64,000 bases of DNA from RYN-133 sp963708645 (lineage in GTDB: Bacteria > Actinomycetota > Actinomycetes > Mycobacteriales > Jatrophihabitantaceae). Below the pieces are notes generated by a model. It did not search any database, was not told where the DNA came from, and saw only the letters and a program-made list of their open reading frames with translations. The stretch covers positions 186,001 to 250,000 of the forward strand of contig CAVPTA010000007.1 in NCBI GenBank assembly GCA_963708645.1, read 5' to 3'. The position numbers were made by a program, and so were the translations under genes. Below are positions 55,774-63,217 of the stretch, piece by piece (position 1 is the first letter of the stretch; every line of letters starts with the position of its first letter).

Positions 55774-56963
55774 TGGCCAAGATCGAGACGTCCGCGGAAT
55801 CGCCCGTCCCGGTCCGGGTGATCGCCATGAAGATCGGCGAATGGATCGCACGGCTGGGTGAGGTGTGGATCGAAGGCCAGATCGCGCAACTCACCCGACG
55901 CCCGGGGGTCTCGACCCAGTTCCTGACGCTGCGCGACACCGACGCGAACATCTCGCTCACCGTGACGTGCCCGCGCGCGATCCTGCCCGACACGATGGCC
56001 GAAGGCAGCCGCGTGGTGTTGCGGGCACGTCCCGACTTCTACCTGGAACGCGGCCAGCTCAGCCTGCGCGCGAGCGCCATCCGCGAGGTCGGCCTCGGCG
56101 AGCTCCTCGCCCGGCTGGAGCAGTTGCGCCGGCTGCTGGCGGCCGAAGGGCTCTTCGCGGCCGAGCACAAGCGGCGGCTGCCGTTCCTGCCGCAGCAGAT
56201 CGGACTGATCACCGGACGGGCAAGCGCGGCCGAGCACGACGTCGTCGAGAACGTTCGCCGCCGACTGCCCGGTGCGCGGTTCCGCATCGAGAACGTGGCA
56301 ACGCAGGGAGCGTCGGCGGTCAACGAGATCATCGCCGCGCTCGAACGCCTCGACGCCGACGCTGAGGTCGACGTGATCGTGCTGGCCCGCGGCGGCGGCT
56401 CTGTGGAGGATCTGCTTCCGTTCAGCAACGAGTCGCTCGTGCGCGCCGTGCACGCCGCACGGACGCCGATTGTCAGCGCGATCGGACACGAGAGCGACGT
56501 CCCGCTGCTCGATCACGTCGCCGATCTGGCTGCGTCCACGCCTACCGACGCGGCGAAGCGGATCGTCCCGGATCTGGCCGAGGAATTGCGCTTGGTCGCC
56601 GAACTGCGGCAACGCTCGCGCGACACGATGCACCGCCGCATCGAACGCGAGGCCGAGCTGATGGCCGGCCTGCCCGAACGGATGCGCGCCACGCTGCACG
56701 CCCGGCTGACGCGCGAGCGTGAGGACGCGATCAGCCAGCGTGACCGCGTGCGGCGTCGGCTGGCCGCGCTGCTCGAGGCCGGCCGGGCCGACCTCGAACA
56801 CGTGCGGGCGCGCGTGCGCACCTTGTCGCCGCAGGCAACACTCGATCGTGGCTACGCGGTCGTGCGGCGCTCGGACGGCTCGGTCGTGCGCGAGCCCGCC
56901 GAGGCGCTGGGCGCGCTGCGGATCCGCGTCGCCGGCGGCGAGTTCGACGCCACCGTCCCGTAG
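55773..56963 (+). CDS. xseA: Exodeoxyribonuclease VII large subunit
   Basis: A 396-residue catalytic subunit of exonuclease VII. An OB-fold (WIEGQIAQLTRRPGVSTQFLTLRD) is followed by the nuclease core LITGRASAAEHDVVENVRRRLPG, VIVLARGGGSVEDLLPFSNE, and GHESDVPLLDHVADLAASTPTDAA, then a coiled coil and the C-terminal segment LDRGYAVVRRSDG. GTG start at 55773. Confidence 0.94.
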   Translation: MAKIETSAESPVPVRVIAMKIGEWIARLGEVWIEGQIAQLTRRPGVSTQFLTLRDTDANISLTVTCPRAILPDTMAEGSRVVLRARPDFYLERGQLSLRASAIREVGLGELLARLEQLRRLLAAEGLFAAEHKRRLPFLPQQIGLITGRASAAEHDVVENVRRRLPGARFRIENVATQGASAVNEIIAALERLDADAEVDVIVLARGGGSVEDLLPFSNESLVRAVHAARTPIVSAIGHESDVPLLDHVADLAASTPTDAAKRIVPDLAEELRLVAELRQRSRDTMHRRIEREAELMAGLPERMRATLHARLTREREDAISQRDRVRRRLAALLEAGRADLEHVRARVRTLSPQATLDRGYAVVRRSDGSVVREPAEALGALRIRVAGGEFDATVP

Positions 56964-57077
56964 CGTTCAACAGATGAGCGACGCTTGCGGAGCGAACGAG
57001 CGGCATCTATCGCGCCGCCAGGCGCGAGTGTCGGACTCGACCGGCCCGAGCGCAGCGAGCGGTCACGAGAGGACGGC

Positions 57078-57281
57078 ATGAGCGAGCCGACCTACGAGCA
57101 GGCGCGCACCGAGTTGCGCGAGATCGTGAGCAAGCTCGAGTCCGGCGGCCAGTCGCTGGAGGACTCGCTCGCTCTGTGGGAGCGCGGCGAGCAGCTCGCC
57201 GACATCTGCCAGAAGTGGCTCGATGGCGCGAGCTCGCGCCTCGACGCCGCCATCGCCGACCACGACGCTGACAGTGGTTAG
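57078..57281 (+). CDS. xseB: Exodeoxyribonuclease VII small subunit
   Basis: A 67-residue helical subunit: YEQARTELREIVSKLESGGQSLEDSLALWERGEQLADICQ, read as the family pattern. ATG 57078 has GAGAGGA upstream. The 114-bp gap after xseA contains palindromic GAGCG-rich sequence and no gene. Its stop codon is inside the left arm of a large nested palindrome. Confidence 0.93.
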   Translation: MSEPTYEQARTELREIVSKLESGGQSLEDSLALWERGEQLADICQKWLDGASSRLDAAIADHDADSG

Positions 57282-57340
57282 TTCTGGCCTCAGTGGTCAG
57301 TTGTAACTGACCACTGAGGGCGAAACTGACCACTGTCAGC
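57267..57340. terminator. Nested double palindrome between xseB and EamA genes
   Basis: Outer arms GCTGACAGTGGTTAGTT (57267-57283) and AACTGACCACTGTCAGC (57324-57340) pair over 17 bp with one G-T mismatch. Inside, CCTCAGTGGTCAGTT (57288-57302) and AACTGACCACTGAGG (57305-57319) form a perfect 15-bp palindrome. The same core CAGTGGT(C/T)AGTT thus occurs four times. The xseB stop (57279-57281) and the EamA stop (57336-57338) both lie in the outer arms. Bidirectional terminator is the simplest role. Confidence 0.75.
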
Positions 57341-58262
57341 GCTCGGGGGGTGGGAGCGGGTCGGCCTCGGGGGCGCGCAGGTACAGCCCGGCGATCGCGG
57401 CCAGCATGAGCACCGCCCCGACCAGGCCGAGCGCGGTCAACCGCTCGTGCAGGGTGATGGCGGCGAGCACCGCCGCGGCGAGCGGTTCGAGCAGGGTCAG
57501 CACGCCCACGGTCTCGGACGAGGTCGTGTGCAGGCCGCGGTAGAACAGTCCGTACGCCAGCACCGTCGTCACGACACCGATGTAGACCAGCCAGCCGGAC
57601 GAGATCGTGTCGGCGGGCCACCACAAGCCGAGAGCGGCCGCGACCGGAAGCAGCGCCACCGCGCCGATCGCGCTCGTCAGGCCGGTGAGCAGCAGGGCGT
57701 CGCCGTCGGCGGCCAGACGGTGGTTGACGACGGTTGTCGCGGCGTAAGCGAGCCCGGCGGCCAGTGACGCAACGAGTCCGAGCAGTGGGTGCGAGCCTGC
57801 AGCCGCTGCGCCAGGCTTGAGCGAGACGAGCACGAGGCCGCCGACCGCGGCGACGAGGGTCAGCAGGGCGAACGAGTTCGGCAGGCGACGACCGACCACG
57901 GCCGCCCAGGCCGTGAGCGCAACCGGCGCGACGCCGAGGCTGACCAGCGTCGAGATCGTCACGCCGACGTACTGCACGCCGACGAAGTACAGCGCCTGGT
58001 AGCCGCCGAGCCCCACCCCGGCGGCGATCAACCACCACCGGTGCCGAGCAAATATCTCTCGCGCGCCCATCCACGCCGCCCGCCGGAACACGGCGGCTAC
58101 AACGAGTCCGGCGATGAGCAACCGCAGGAATCCGATCGGGACGGCCGACAGGCCGGTGCGGTCGTGGATGATCGCGACGGGTACACCGGTCGTCCCCCAG
58201 AGCAGAGCTCCGCCACTGACGGCGAGCAGCCCGGAACGTCGATGTGCTGCAGAAGTGATCAT
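57336..58262 (-). CDS. EamA/DMT family transporter
   Basis: A 308-residue ten-helix drug/metabolite transporter with two EamA repeats: GGALLWGTTGVPVAIIHDR opens the first half and LVYIGVVTTVLAYGLFYRGL with LLEPLAAAVLAAITLHERLT marks the second. Substrate unknown. It is convergent with xseB and takes the place of other genes found between xseB and glpX in mycobacteria. Confidence 0.88.
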   Translation of the reverse strand: MITSAAHRRSGLLAVSGGALLWGTTGVPVAIIHDRTGLSAVPIGFLRLLIAGLVVAAVFRRAAWMGAREIFARHRWWLIAAGVGLGGYQALYFVGVQYVGVTISTLVSLGVAPVALTAWAAVVGRRLPNSFALLTLVAAVGGLVLVSLKPGAAAAGSHPLLGLVASLAAGLAYAATTVVNHRLAADGDALLLTGLTSAIGAVALLPVAAALGLWWPADTISSGWLVYIGVVTTVLAYGLFYRGLHTTSSETVGVLTLLEPLAAAVLAAITLHERLTALGLVGAVLMLAAIAGLYLRAPEADPLPPPER

Positions 58263-58321
58263 GAATGCGCTTCCAGTCCAGAACGGCCGATGAGGGCGTC
58301 TTGGAGCGCGGTGAGACAGCG

Positions 58322-58338
58322 CCCCGGATTTACCGGGG
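58322..58338. other. Small hairpin in glpX upstream region
   Basis: CCCCGG-ATTTA-CCGGGG, a 6-bp stem with a 5-nt loop in the 172-bp gap between the EamA start and glpX. Role unknown; the rest of the gap shows only a TAAGGAT -10-like element. Confidence 0.3.
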
Positions 58339-58434
58339 AGGCGGCAGGATGGCGCGGCAACTGGTCACGACCGAGACCTTACCGCCCGATGTCGATCTGC
58401 AAGGATAAGGATTCGACGACCGCGAGGAGCGCGC

Positions 58435-59478
58435 ATGACCGACGCCGCCAACGGTGCGGGCGTACCGCCGGAGCTCGCCGTTCCGCGCCAGGCGCCCGAT
58501 CGAAACCTGGCGCTGGAGCTCGTGCGCGTCACCGAGGCCGCCGCAATGGCAGGTGGCCGCTGGGTCGGACGCGGCGACAAGAACGGCGGCGACGGCGCGG
58601 CGGTCGATGCGATGCGTGCATTGATCGGCACCGTCTCGATGCGCGGCGTCGTCGTGATCGGCGAGGGCGAGAAGGACGAAGCCCCGATGCTGTTCAACGG
58701 CGAAGAGGTCGGCGACGGCACCGGGCCACTCTGCGACGTCGCGGTCGACCCGATCGACGGCACGACGCTGATGGCCAAGGGCATGCCCAACGCGGTCGCC
58801 GTGATCGCGGTTGCCGAACGGGGCGCCATGTTCGACCCGTCCGCGGTCTTCTACATGGACAAGATCGCGACCGGCCCCGAAGCGGCCGACGTCATCGACA
58901 TCACCGTCCCGGTCGGCGAGAACATTCGCCGCGTCGCGAAGGCGAAGCACGGCAACGCCGAAGACGTGACGGTGTGCATCCTCGACCGTCCGCGCCACGA
59001 GCAGCTCGTGCAAGAGGTCCGCGACGCCGGCGCCCGCATCCACTTCATCAGCGACGGCGACGTGGCCGGCGCGATCACCGCAGCGCGTCCCGGCACCGGT
59101 GTCGATCTGCTGCTCGGCATCGGCGGAACCCCCGAGGGCATCATCGCCGCGGCAGCACTGCGCTGTATGGGCGGCACGATGCAGGCGAAGCTGTGGCCGC
59201 AGGACGACGACGAACGGCAGAAGGCGCTCGATGCCGGTCACGACCTCGATCGCGTGCTGCAGACCAACGACCTGGTCAGCGGCGACGACATCTTCTTCTG
59301 CGCGACCGGCATCACCGACGGCGAGCTCTTGCGTGGAGTGCGCTATTACGCGGACTCTGTCCACACCGAGTCGATCGTCATGCGATCGAAGTCGGGGACG
59401 ATCCGATTGGTCGATTCGCTACACCAACTCGGCAAGCTGCGTGCATACTCCGCTGTGGACTTCGACAGACACTCGTAG
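58435..59478 (+). CDS. glpX: Fructose-1,6-bisphosphatase class II
   Basis: A 347-residue GlpX-type FBPase of gluconeogenesis. Metal and substrate motifs: GRGDKNGGDGAAVDAMR, VVIGEGEKDEAPML, DVAVDPIDGTTLMAKGMPN, and GIGGTPEGIIAAAALRCMGG. ATG 58435 has GAGGAG upstream. Equivalent of Rv1099c; the actinobacterial class II enzyme is usually the only FBPase. Confidence 0.96.
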   Translation: MTDAANGAGVPPELAVPRQAPDRNLALELVRVTEAAAMAGGRWVGRGDKNGGDGAAVDAMRALIGTVSMRGVVVIGEGEKDEAPMLFNGEEVGDGTGPLCDVAVDPIDGTTLMAKGMPNAVAVIAVAERGAMFDPSAVFYMDKIATGPEAADVIDITVPVGENIRRVAKAKHGNAEDVTVCILDRPRHEQLVQEVRDAGARIHFISDGDVAGAITAARPGTGVDLLLGIGGTPEGIIAAAALRCMGGTMQAKLWPQDDDERQKALDAGHDLDRVLQTNDLVSGDDIFFCATGITDGELLRGVRYYADSVHTESIVMRSKSGTIRLVDSLHQLGKLRAYSAVDFDRHS

Positions 59479-59487
59479 GGAGCGGAC

Positions 59488-60045
59488 ATGTTGGTTGTGA
59501 CCACTGACCAGATCACCGGCTGGGAGGTTCAGCGGGTCTGCGGCGAGGTGTTCGGCGTGGCACTGCGGGCGCATCCCGCACAGGGCGACGGTGACAAGAG
59601 CCTGAGCGACGCACGCAACGACGTGATCTCGAAGATGCTCGAGCAGACTCGCACGAAGGGCGGCAATGCCGTCGTCGGCCTGCGCTTCGACTCCAGCGAT
59701 CTCGGTGCCGACGGCAGTGAGCTGTGCGCGTACGGCACTGCAGTGGTGGCCGTGCCGATCGACGACGGCGCGCGCCAGACCGCGACCGCACTCGGCTACG
59801 GGCAGCCGTCCGCCACCGAGCAGCAGCCGGCGCAGCAGTACGACCAGAGCCAGCAGCAGTACGCGCAGCAGTACGGACAGCAGCAGTACGACCCGAATCA
59901 GCAGTACTACGGCCAGCAGGGCCAGCAGTACTCGGGCTACGGCCAGCAGGGCCAGCAATACCCCGGTTACGGACAGCAGCAGCCCGGCTACCAGCAGTAC
60001 CCGCAGCAGGGCTATCCGCAACAGGGTTACCCGCCCCAGCAGTAA
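59488..60045 (+). CDS. YbjQ/UPF0145 domain protein with Gln/Tyr/Gly-rich tail
   Basis: A 185-residue protein. Residues 1-100 are a YbjQ-like (UPF0145) domain: VVTTDQITGWEVQRVCGEVFG, then a pentamer-forming core with RNDVISKMLEQTRTKGGNAVVGLRFD. Residues ~110-185 are low-complexity, built from QQYGQQ, QQYDPNQQYYGQQGQQY and GYPQQGYPPQQ units, almost only Gln, Tyr, Gly and Pro. Such tails are prion-like and promote self-association. It sits 9 bp after glpX with an AGGGAG site, and before fumC. Function unknown. Confidence 0.85.
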   Translation: MLVVTTDQITGWEVQRVCGEVFGVALRAHPAQGDGDKSLSDARNDVISKMLEQTRTKGGNAVVGLRFDSSDLGADGSELCAYGTAVVAVPIDDGARQTATALGYGQPSATEQQPAQQYDQSQQQYAQQYGQQQYDPNQQYYGQQGQQYSGYGQQGQQYPGYGQQQPGYQQYPQQGYPQQGYPPQQ

Positions 60046-60078
60046 TCCGCGTCCTAACAGGGCGGATCGGTGACCGAA

Positions 60079-60084
60079 TAGTCT
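60079..60084 (+). promoter_or_regulatory. -10 box of fumC (leaderless)
   Basis: TAGTCT followed by 6 nt and ATG 60091. Confidence 0.5.
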
Positions 60085-60090
60085 CGGTTC

Positions 60091-61482
60091 ATGAGCGACA
60101 CCGAGTACCGCACCGAAAAGGACTCGATGGGCGAGGTCCGGGTGCCGGCTTCTGCCAAGTGGCGCGCGCAGACCCAGCGCGCCGTCGAGAACTTCCCGAT
60201 CTCCGGCCAGCCCATCGAGCGTGAGTTGATCGCCGGGCTGGCATTGATCAAGGGCGCGGGCGCGCGTGTGCGCGCGCAACGCGGCCTGCTCGACAAGGCC
60301 AAGGCCGACGCGATCGCCGCTTCGGCCGCGGAGGTCGCGCGCGGCGATTGGGACGCCGAGTTCCCGATCGACGTGTTCCAGACGGGCTCGGGCACGTCGT
60401 CGAACATGAACACCAACGAGGTGCTCGCGTCGCTGGCCGGCGAGCGGCTCGGCTCGTCCGTGCATCCCAACGACGACGTCAACGATCCGCTGTCGAGCAA
60501 CGACCAGTTCCCGTCGGCGATTCACGTGGCCGCGACGAAGGCAGTCGTGGTCGATCTCGAACCCGCGCTCGACCATCTTGCGAGCGCACTCGAAGCCAAG
60601 GCCAAGGAGTTCGAGACCGTCGTCAAGTCCGGGCGCACCCATCTCATGGACGCGACGCCGGTGACGTTGGGTCAGGAGTTCGGCGGCTACGCCGCGCAGG
60701 TTCGCTACGGCATCGAACGGCTGCAGGCAGTGCTCCCGCGCGTCGCGGAACTGCCGTTGGGCGGAACCGCTGTCGGCACCGGCATCAACGCGCCGGTCGG
60801 CTTCGCAGGTGACGTCATCACCCTGATCGCGTCCGAGACCGGCCTACCGCTCACCGAAGCGCGCGATCACTTCGAAGCGCAGGGCGCGCGTGACGGGCTC
60901 GTCGAGTTGTCGGGTGCGTTGCGCACCATCGCCGTCGGCCTGAACAAGATCAGCAACGACATCAGATGGATGGGCTCCGGCCCGCGCACCGGTCTCACCG
61001 AGCTGTTCCTGCCCGACCTGCAGCCGGGCTCGTCGATCATGCCGGGCAAGGTCAATCCGGTGCTGTGCGAGGCCGTGTGCCAGGTGGTCGCGCAGGTCAT
61101 CGGCAATGATGCCGCCGTCGCTTGGGGCGGCGCCGCGGGCAACTTCGAGCTCAACGTGATGCTGCCGGTGATCGCCCGCAACGTCCTCGAGTCGATCCGA
61201 CTGCTGGCCAAAGTGTCACGCGTGTTCGCCGACCGGTGCATCACCGGCATCGAGGCGAACGTCGAGCGGTGCCGCGAGTACGCCGAGTCGTCGCCGTCGA
61301 TCGTGACGCCGCTGAACCACTACGTCGGTTACGACGAGGCCGCCAAGATCGCCAAGCAGGCACTCGCCGAGCGCAAGACGATCCGCGAGGTAGTGATCGA
61401 GCGCGGGCACGTTCCCGGCGCACTCACCGAGGAGAAGCTCGACGAGGTGCTCGACGTCTTGTCGATGACCACACCGAAGTAG
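60091..61482 (+). CDS. fumC: Fumarate hydratase class II
   Basis: A 463-residue homotetrameric TCA-cycle enzyme. Signature GSSIMPGKVNPV is intact, with QTGSGTSSNMNTNEV, SSNDQFPSAIHVA and SGRTHLMDATPVTLGQEFGGY. Length and N-terminus are standard. Equivalent of Rv1098c, adjacent to glpX as in mycobacteria apart from the inserted YbjQ gene. Confidence 0.96.
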   Translation: MSDTEYRTEKDSMGEVRVPASAKWRAQTQRAVENFPISGQPIERELIAGLALIKGAGARVRAQRGLLDKAKADAIAASAAEVARGDWDAEFPIDVFQTGSGTSSNMNTNEVLASLAGERLGSSVHPNDDVNDPLSSNDQFPSAIHVAATKAVVVDLEPALDHLASALEAKAKEFETVVKSGRTHLMDATPVTLGQEFGGYAAQVRYGIERLQAVLPRVAELPLGGTAVGTGINAPVGFAGDVITLIASETGLPLTEARDHFEAQGARDGLVELSGALRTIAVGLNKISNDIRWMGSGPRTGLTELFLPDLQPGSSIMPGKVNPVLCEAVCQVVAQVIGNDAAVAWGGAAGNFELNVMLPVIARNVLESIRLLAKVSRVFADRCITGIEANVERCREYAESSPSIVTPLNHYVGYDEAAKIAKQALAERKTIREVVIERGHVPGALTEEKLDEVLDVLSMTTPK

Positions 61483-61497
61483 CCGCCGGAGGAAGCG

Positions 61498-62061
61498 ATG
61501 GCCAAGCAGTACGACGAGATCGACGATCGACTGCGCGTGTGGATCGCAGCGCAGCCGATGTTCTTCGTTGCGACTGCTCCGCTGGCCGGTGACGGGCACG
61601 TCAACGTCTCACCGAAGGGCATGGACGGGACCTTCGCCGTGCTCGGCCCGACCCAGGTGGGTTATCTCGACTACTTCGGCAGCGGTGTCGAGACGATCGC
61701 GCACCTGCGTGAGAACGGACGGATCACGGTCATGTTCTGCGCGTTCGACGGCGCTCCGAACATCGTGCGCCTGCACGGTCGCGGGCGCGCCGAGCTGCCG
61801 GACGAGGTCGGCTTCACCGAGTTGCGTGCCCGCTTCGCGAAGTCACGTGACAAGGGCGTGCGATCGATCATCCTGATCGACGTCGATCGCATCAGTGACT
61901 CGTGCGGCTGGTCGGTGCCGCTCATGCAGCACGTCGCCGACCGCGACGTCCTCGACAAGGCGCAGGAACGCCGTGACGACGACTACTTCGAGCATTACGC
62001 CGCGACGAAGAATGCGACGAGCATCGACGGTCTGCCCGGCTTGGGCGCCTCGGCCGACTAG
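61498..62061 (+). CDS. Pyridoxamine 5'-phosphate oxidase-like FMN-binding protein
   Basis: A 187-residue split-barrel protein: FFVATAPLAGDGHVNVSPKGMDGTFAVLGPTQVGYLDYFGSGVETIAHLRENGRITVMFCAFDG (seen in short blocks) matches the PNPOx-like family found across actinobacteria. It probably binds FMN or F420. GGAGGA ribosome site. Its stop TAG overlaps the bioY stop in CTAG. Confidence 0.85.
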   Translation: MAKQYDEIDDRLRVWIAAQPMFFVATAPLAGDGHVNVSPKGMDGTFAVLGPTQVGYLDYFGSGVETIAHLRENGRITVMFCAFDGAPNIVRLHGRGRAELPDEVGFTELRARFAKSRDKGVRSIILIDVDRISDSCGWSVPLMQHVADRDVLDKAQERRDDDYFEHYAATKNATSIDGLPGLGASAD

Positions 62062-62639
62062 CTGCGCCGCGCGAGCTTCCAGGCAGCCGGGAACAGCAAC
62101 GCCGCGATGGCGAGCTTGATGCCGTCGCCGACCAGGAACGGCGTGACGCCGAACTCGATCGCCTTCGCCGACGAGATGTGCAGGTCGTTCGACAGCCAGA
62201 TCGTCCCCACCGTCAGCAGGATCGCCTCGCCGAGCAGCATCAAACCGATCGCCGACACGACCGAGCGGTCGTTGCCACGGCGCGCGAGCTCACCGACGAC
62301 ACCTGCTGCAAGCACGAACCCGAGTACGTAGCCGAAGGACGGGCCGCCCCAACCACTCGTGTGGTCGGCGTACCACGGCACCCCGGCGATGCCGGCAACC
62401 GCGTAGAGCCCGATCGACAGCAATCCGCGCACCGAGCCCAGTGCGGCACCGGTGACGAGCACGGCCAGTGTCTGCAGCGTGAACGGGACGGGTGAGATCG
62501 CCGAGATGGTGACCGACACCTGGGCGGCGAGCCCGGTCAGGCCGGCACCGGCGAGCACGAGCACTGCGTCGCGCACCCAGGCACCCGGAACCAGATCGGC
62601 AAGGACGATGCGCGGCCGTGCCGCGGCGATGCTGGTCAT
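62058..62639 (-). CDS. bioY: Biotin transporter BioY (S component)
   Basis: A 193-residue ECF transporter substrate-binding subunit with six helices: SVTISAISPVPFTLQTLAVLVTGAALG and the loop GLYAVAGIAGVPWYADHTSGWGGPSFGYVLGF are diagnostic. No BioMN genes are adjacent, so it may use a shared energising module or act alone. ATG 62639 is 7 nt after TAGCCT (62647-62652), leaderless. Confidence 0.92.
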   Translation of the reverse strand: MTSIAAARPRIVLADLVPGAWVRDAVLVLAGAGLTGLAAQVSVTISAISPVPFTLQTLAVLVTGAALGSVRGLLSIGLYAVAGIAGVPWYADHTSGWGGPSFGYVLGFVLAAGVVGELARRGNDRSVVSAIGLMLLGEAILLTVGTIWLSNDLHISSAKAIEFGVTPFLVGDGIKLAIAALLFPAAWKLARRS

Positions 62640-62686
62640 GGGCCACAGGCTAGCGGCACTGCCCGAGGACGACACCGTGGCCTCAC

Positions 62687-63199
62687 TCACGCACTGTTCG
62701 ATGAATTCCACCCCGGCGCGAAGCGGCCGAGCCACGCCCGGCCGTCGTCGGGCAACGTGCCGTACGCGTCGGCAATGCGCGCCCAGCCGGTCACCATCGC
62801 GGCGAAGTTGAGCGGGTTGTAGACATCCTCTTCGTAACTGAACAGCTGCTCGCCCGCGTAGTGCAGGATCGTCGTGTTCGGCGCCGTATGCACGCTGCCG
62901 TCACCGGGGTCACGCATGAGATTGTCGATTTCGCAGATGATCCAGCCGCGGTCGTCGTCGAAGACCGCCCAGGTGACCGGGAAGTCGATCATGCAGTTGC
63001 CAGGGAAGGTCGTCATTGTGCGCACGACCCACCGGGCGATCGCCGTGCGTCCCTCGAAGCGGCCGTAGGCGTGCTCGTTGTAGGAGGCGTCGGGCGTGAA
63101 CAACCCGGCGAACAAGGTCCAGTCATTGGACGCCTTGGCCTGCCGCACGGTGGCCCGGTAGTTCGCGAAGGCGGATTCGAGCTCGGCGCGCGTCGGCAT
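62687..63199 (-). CDS. SnoaL-like (NTF2 family) protein
   Basis: A 170-residue cone-shaped NTF2/SnoaL_4-type protein: FANYRATVRQAKASNDWTLFAGLFTPDASYNEHAYGRFEGRTAIARWV is characteristic (read in blocks), with a strand-rich C-terminal half. Members are often small hydratases or isomerases. TAGCGT lies 7 nt before the ATG (63207-63212), so leaderless. Function unassigned. Confidence 0.82.
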   Translation of the reverse strand: MPTRAELESAFANYRATVRQAKASNDWTLFAGLFTPDASYNEHAYGRFEGRTAIARWVVRTMTTFPGNCMIDFPVTWAVFDDDRGWIICEIDNLMRDPGDGSVHTAPNTTILHYAGEQLFSYEEDVYNPLNFAAMVTGWARIADAYGTLPDDGRAWLGRFAPGWNSSNSA

Positions 63200-63217
63200 T
63201 GCGCGGACGCTACCGGC

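Noticed and set aside
57300..57320. The inner palindrome near 57.3 kb as a phage or integron attachment site.
   Set aside because: No integrase is near and the core is not in or beside a tRNA gene; a terminator is the simpler reading.
59815..60045. Repetitive CAGCAG-type DNA near 59.8-60.0 kb as a CRISPR-like or tandem-repeat array.
   Set aside because: The repeats are in-frame codons for the Gln/Tyr/Gly tail, vary in unit length and have no spacers. No CRISPR array or cas gene was seen anywhere in the window.
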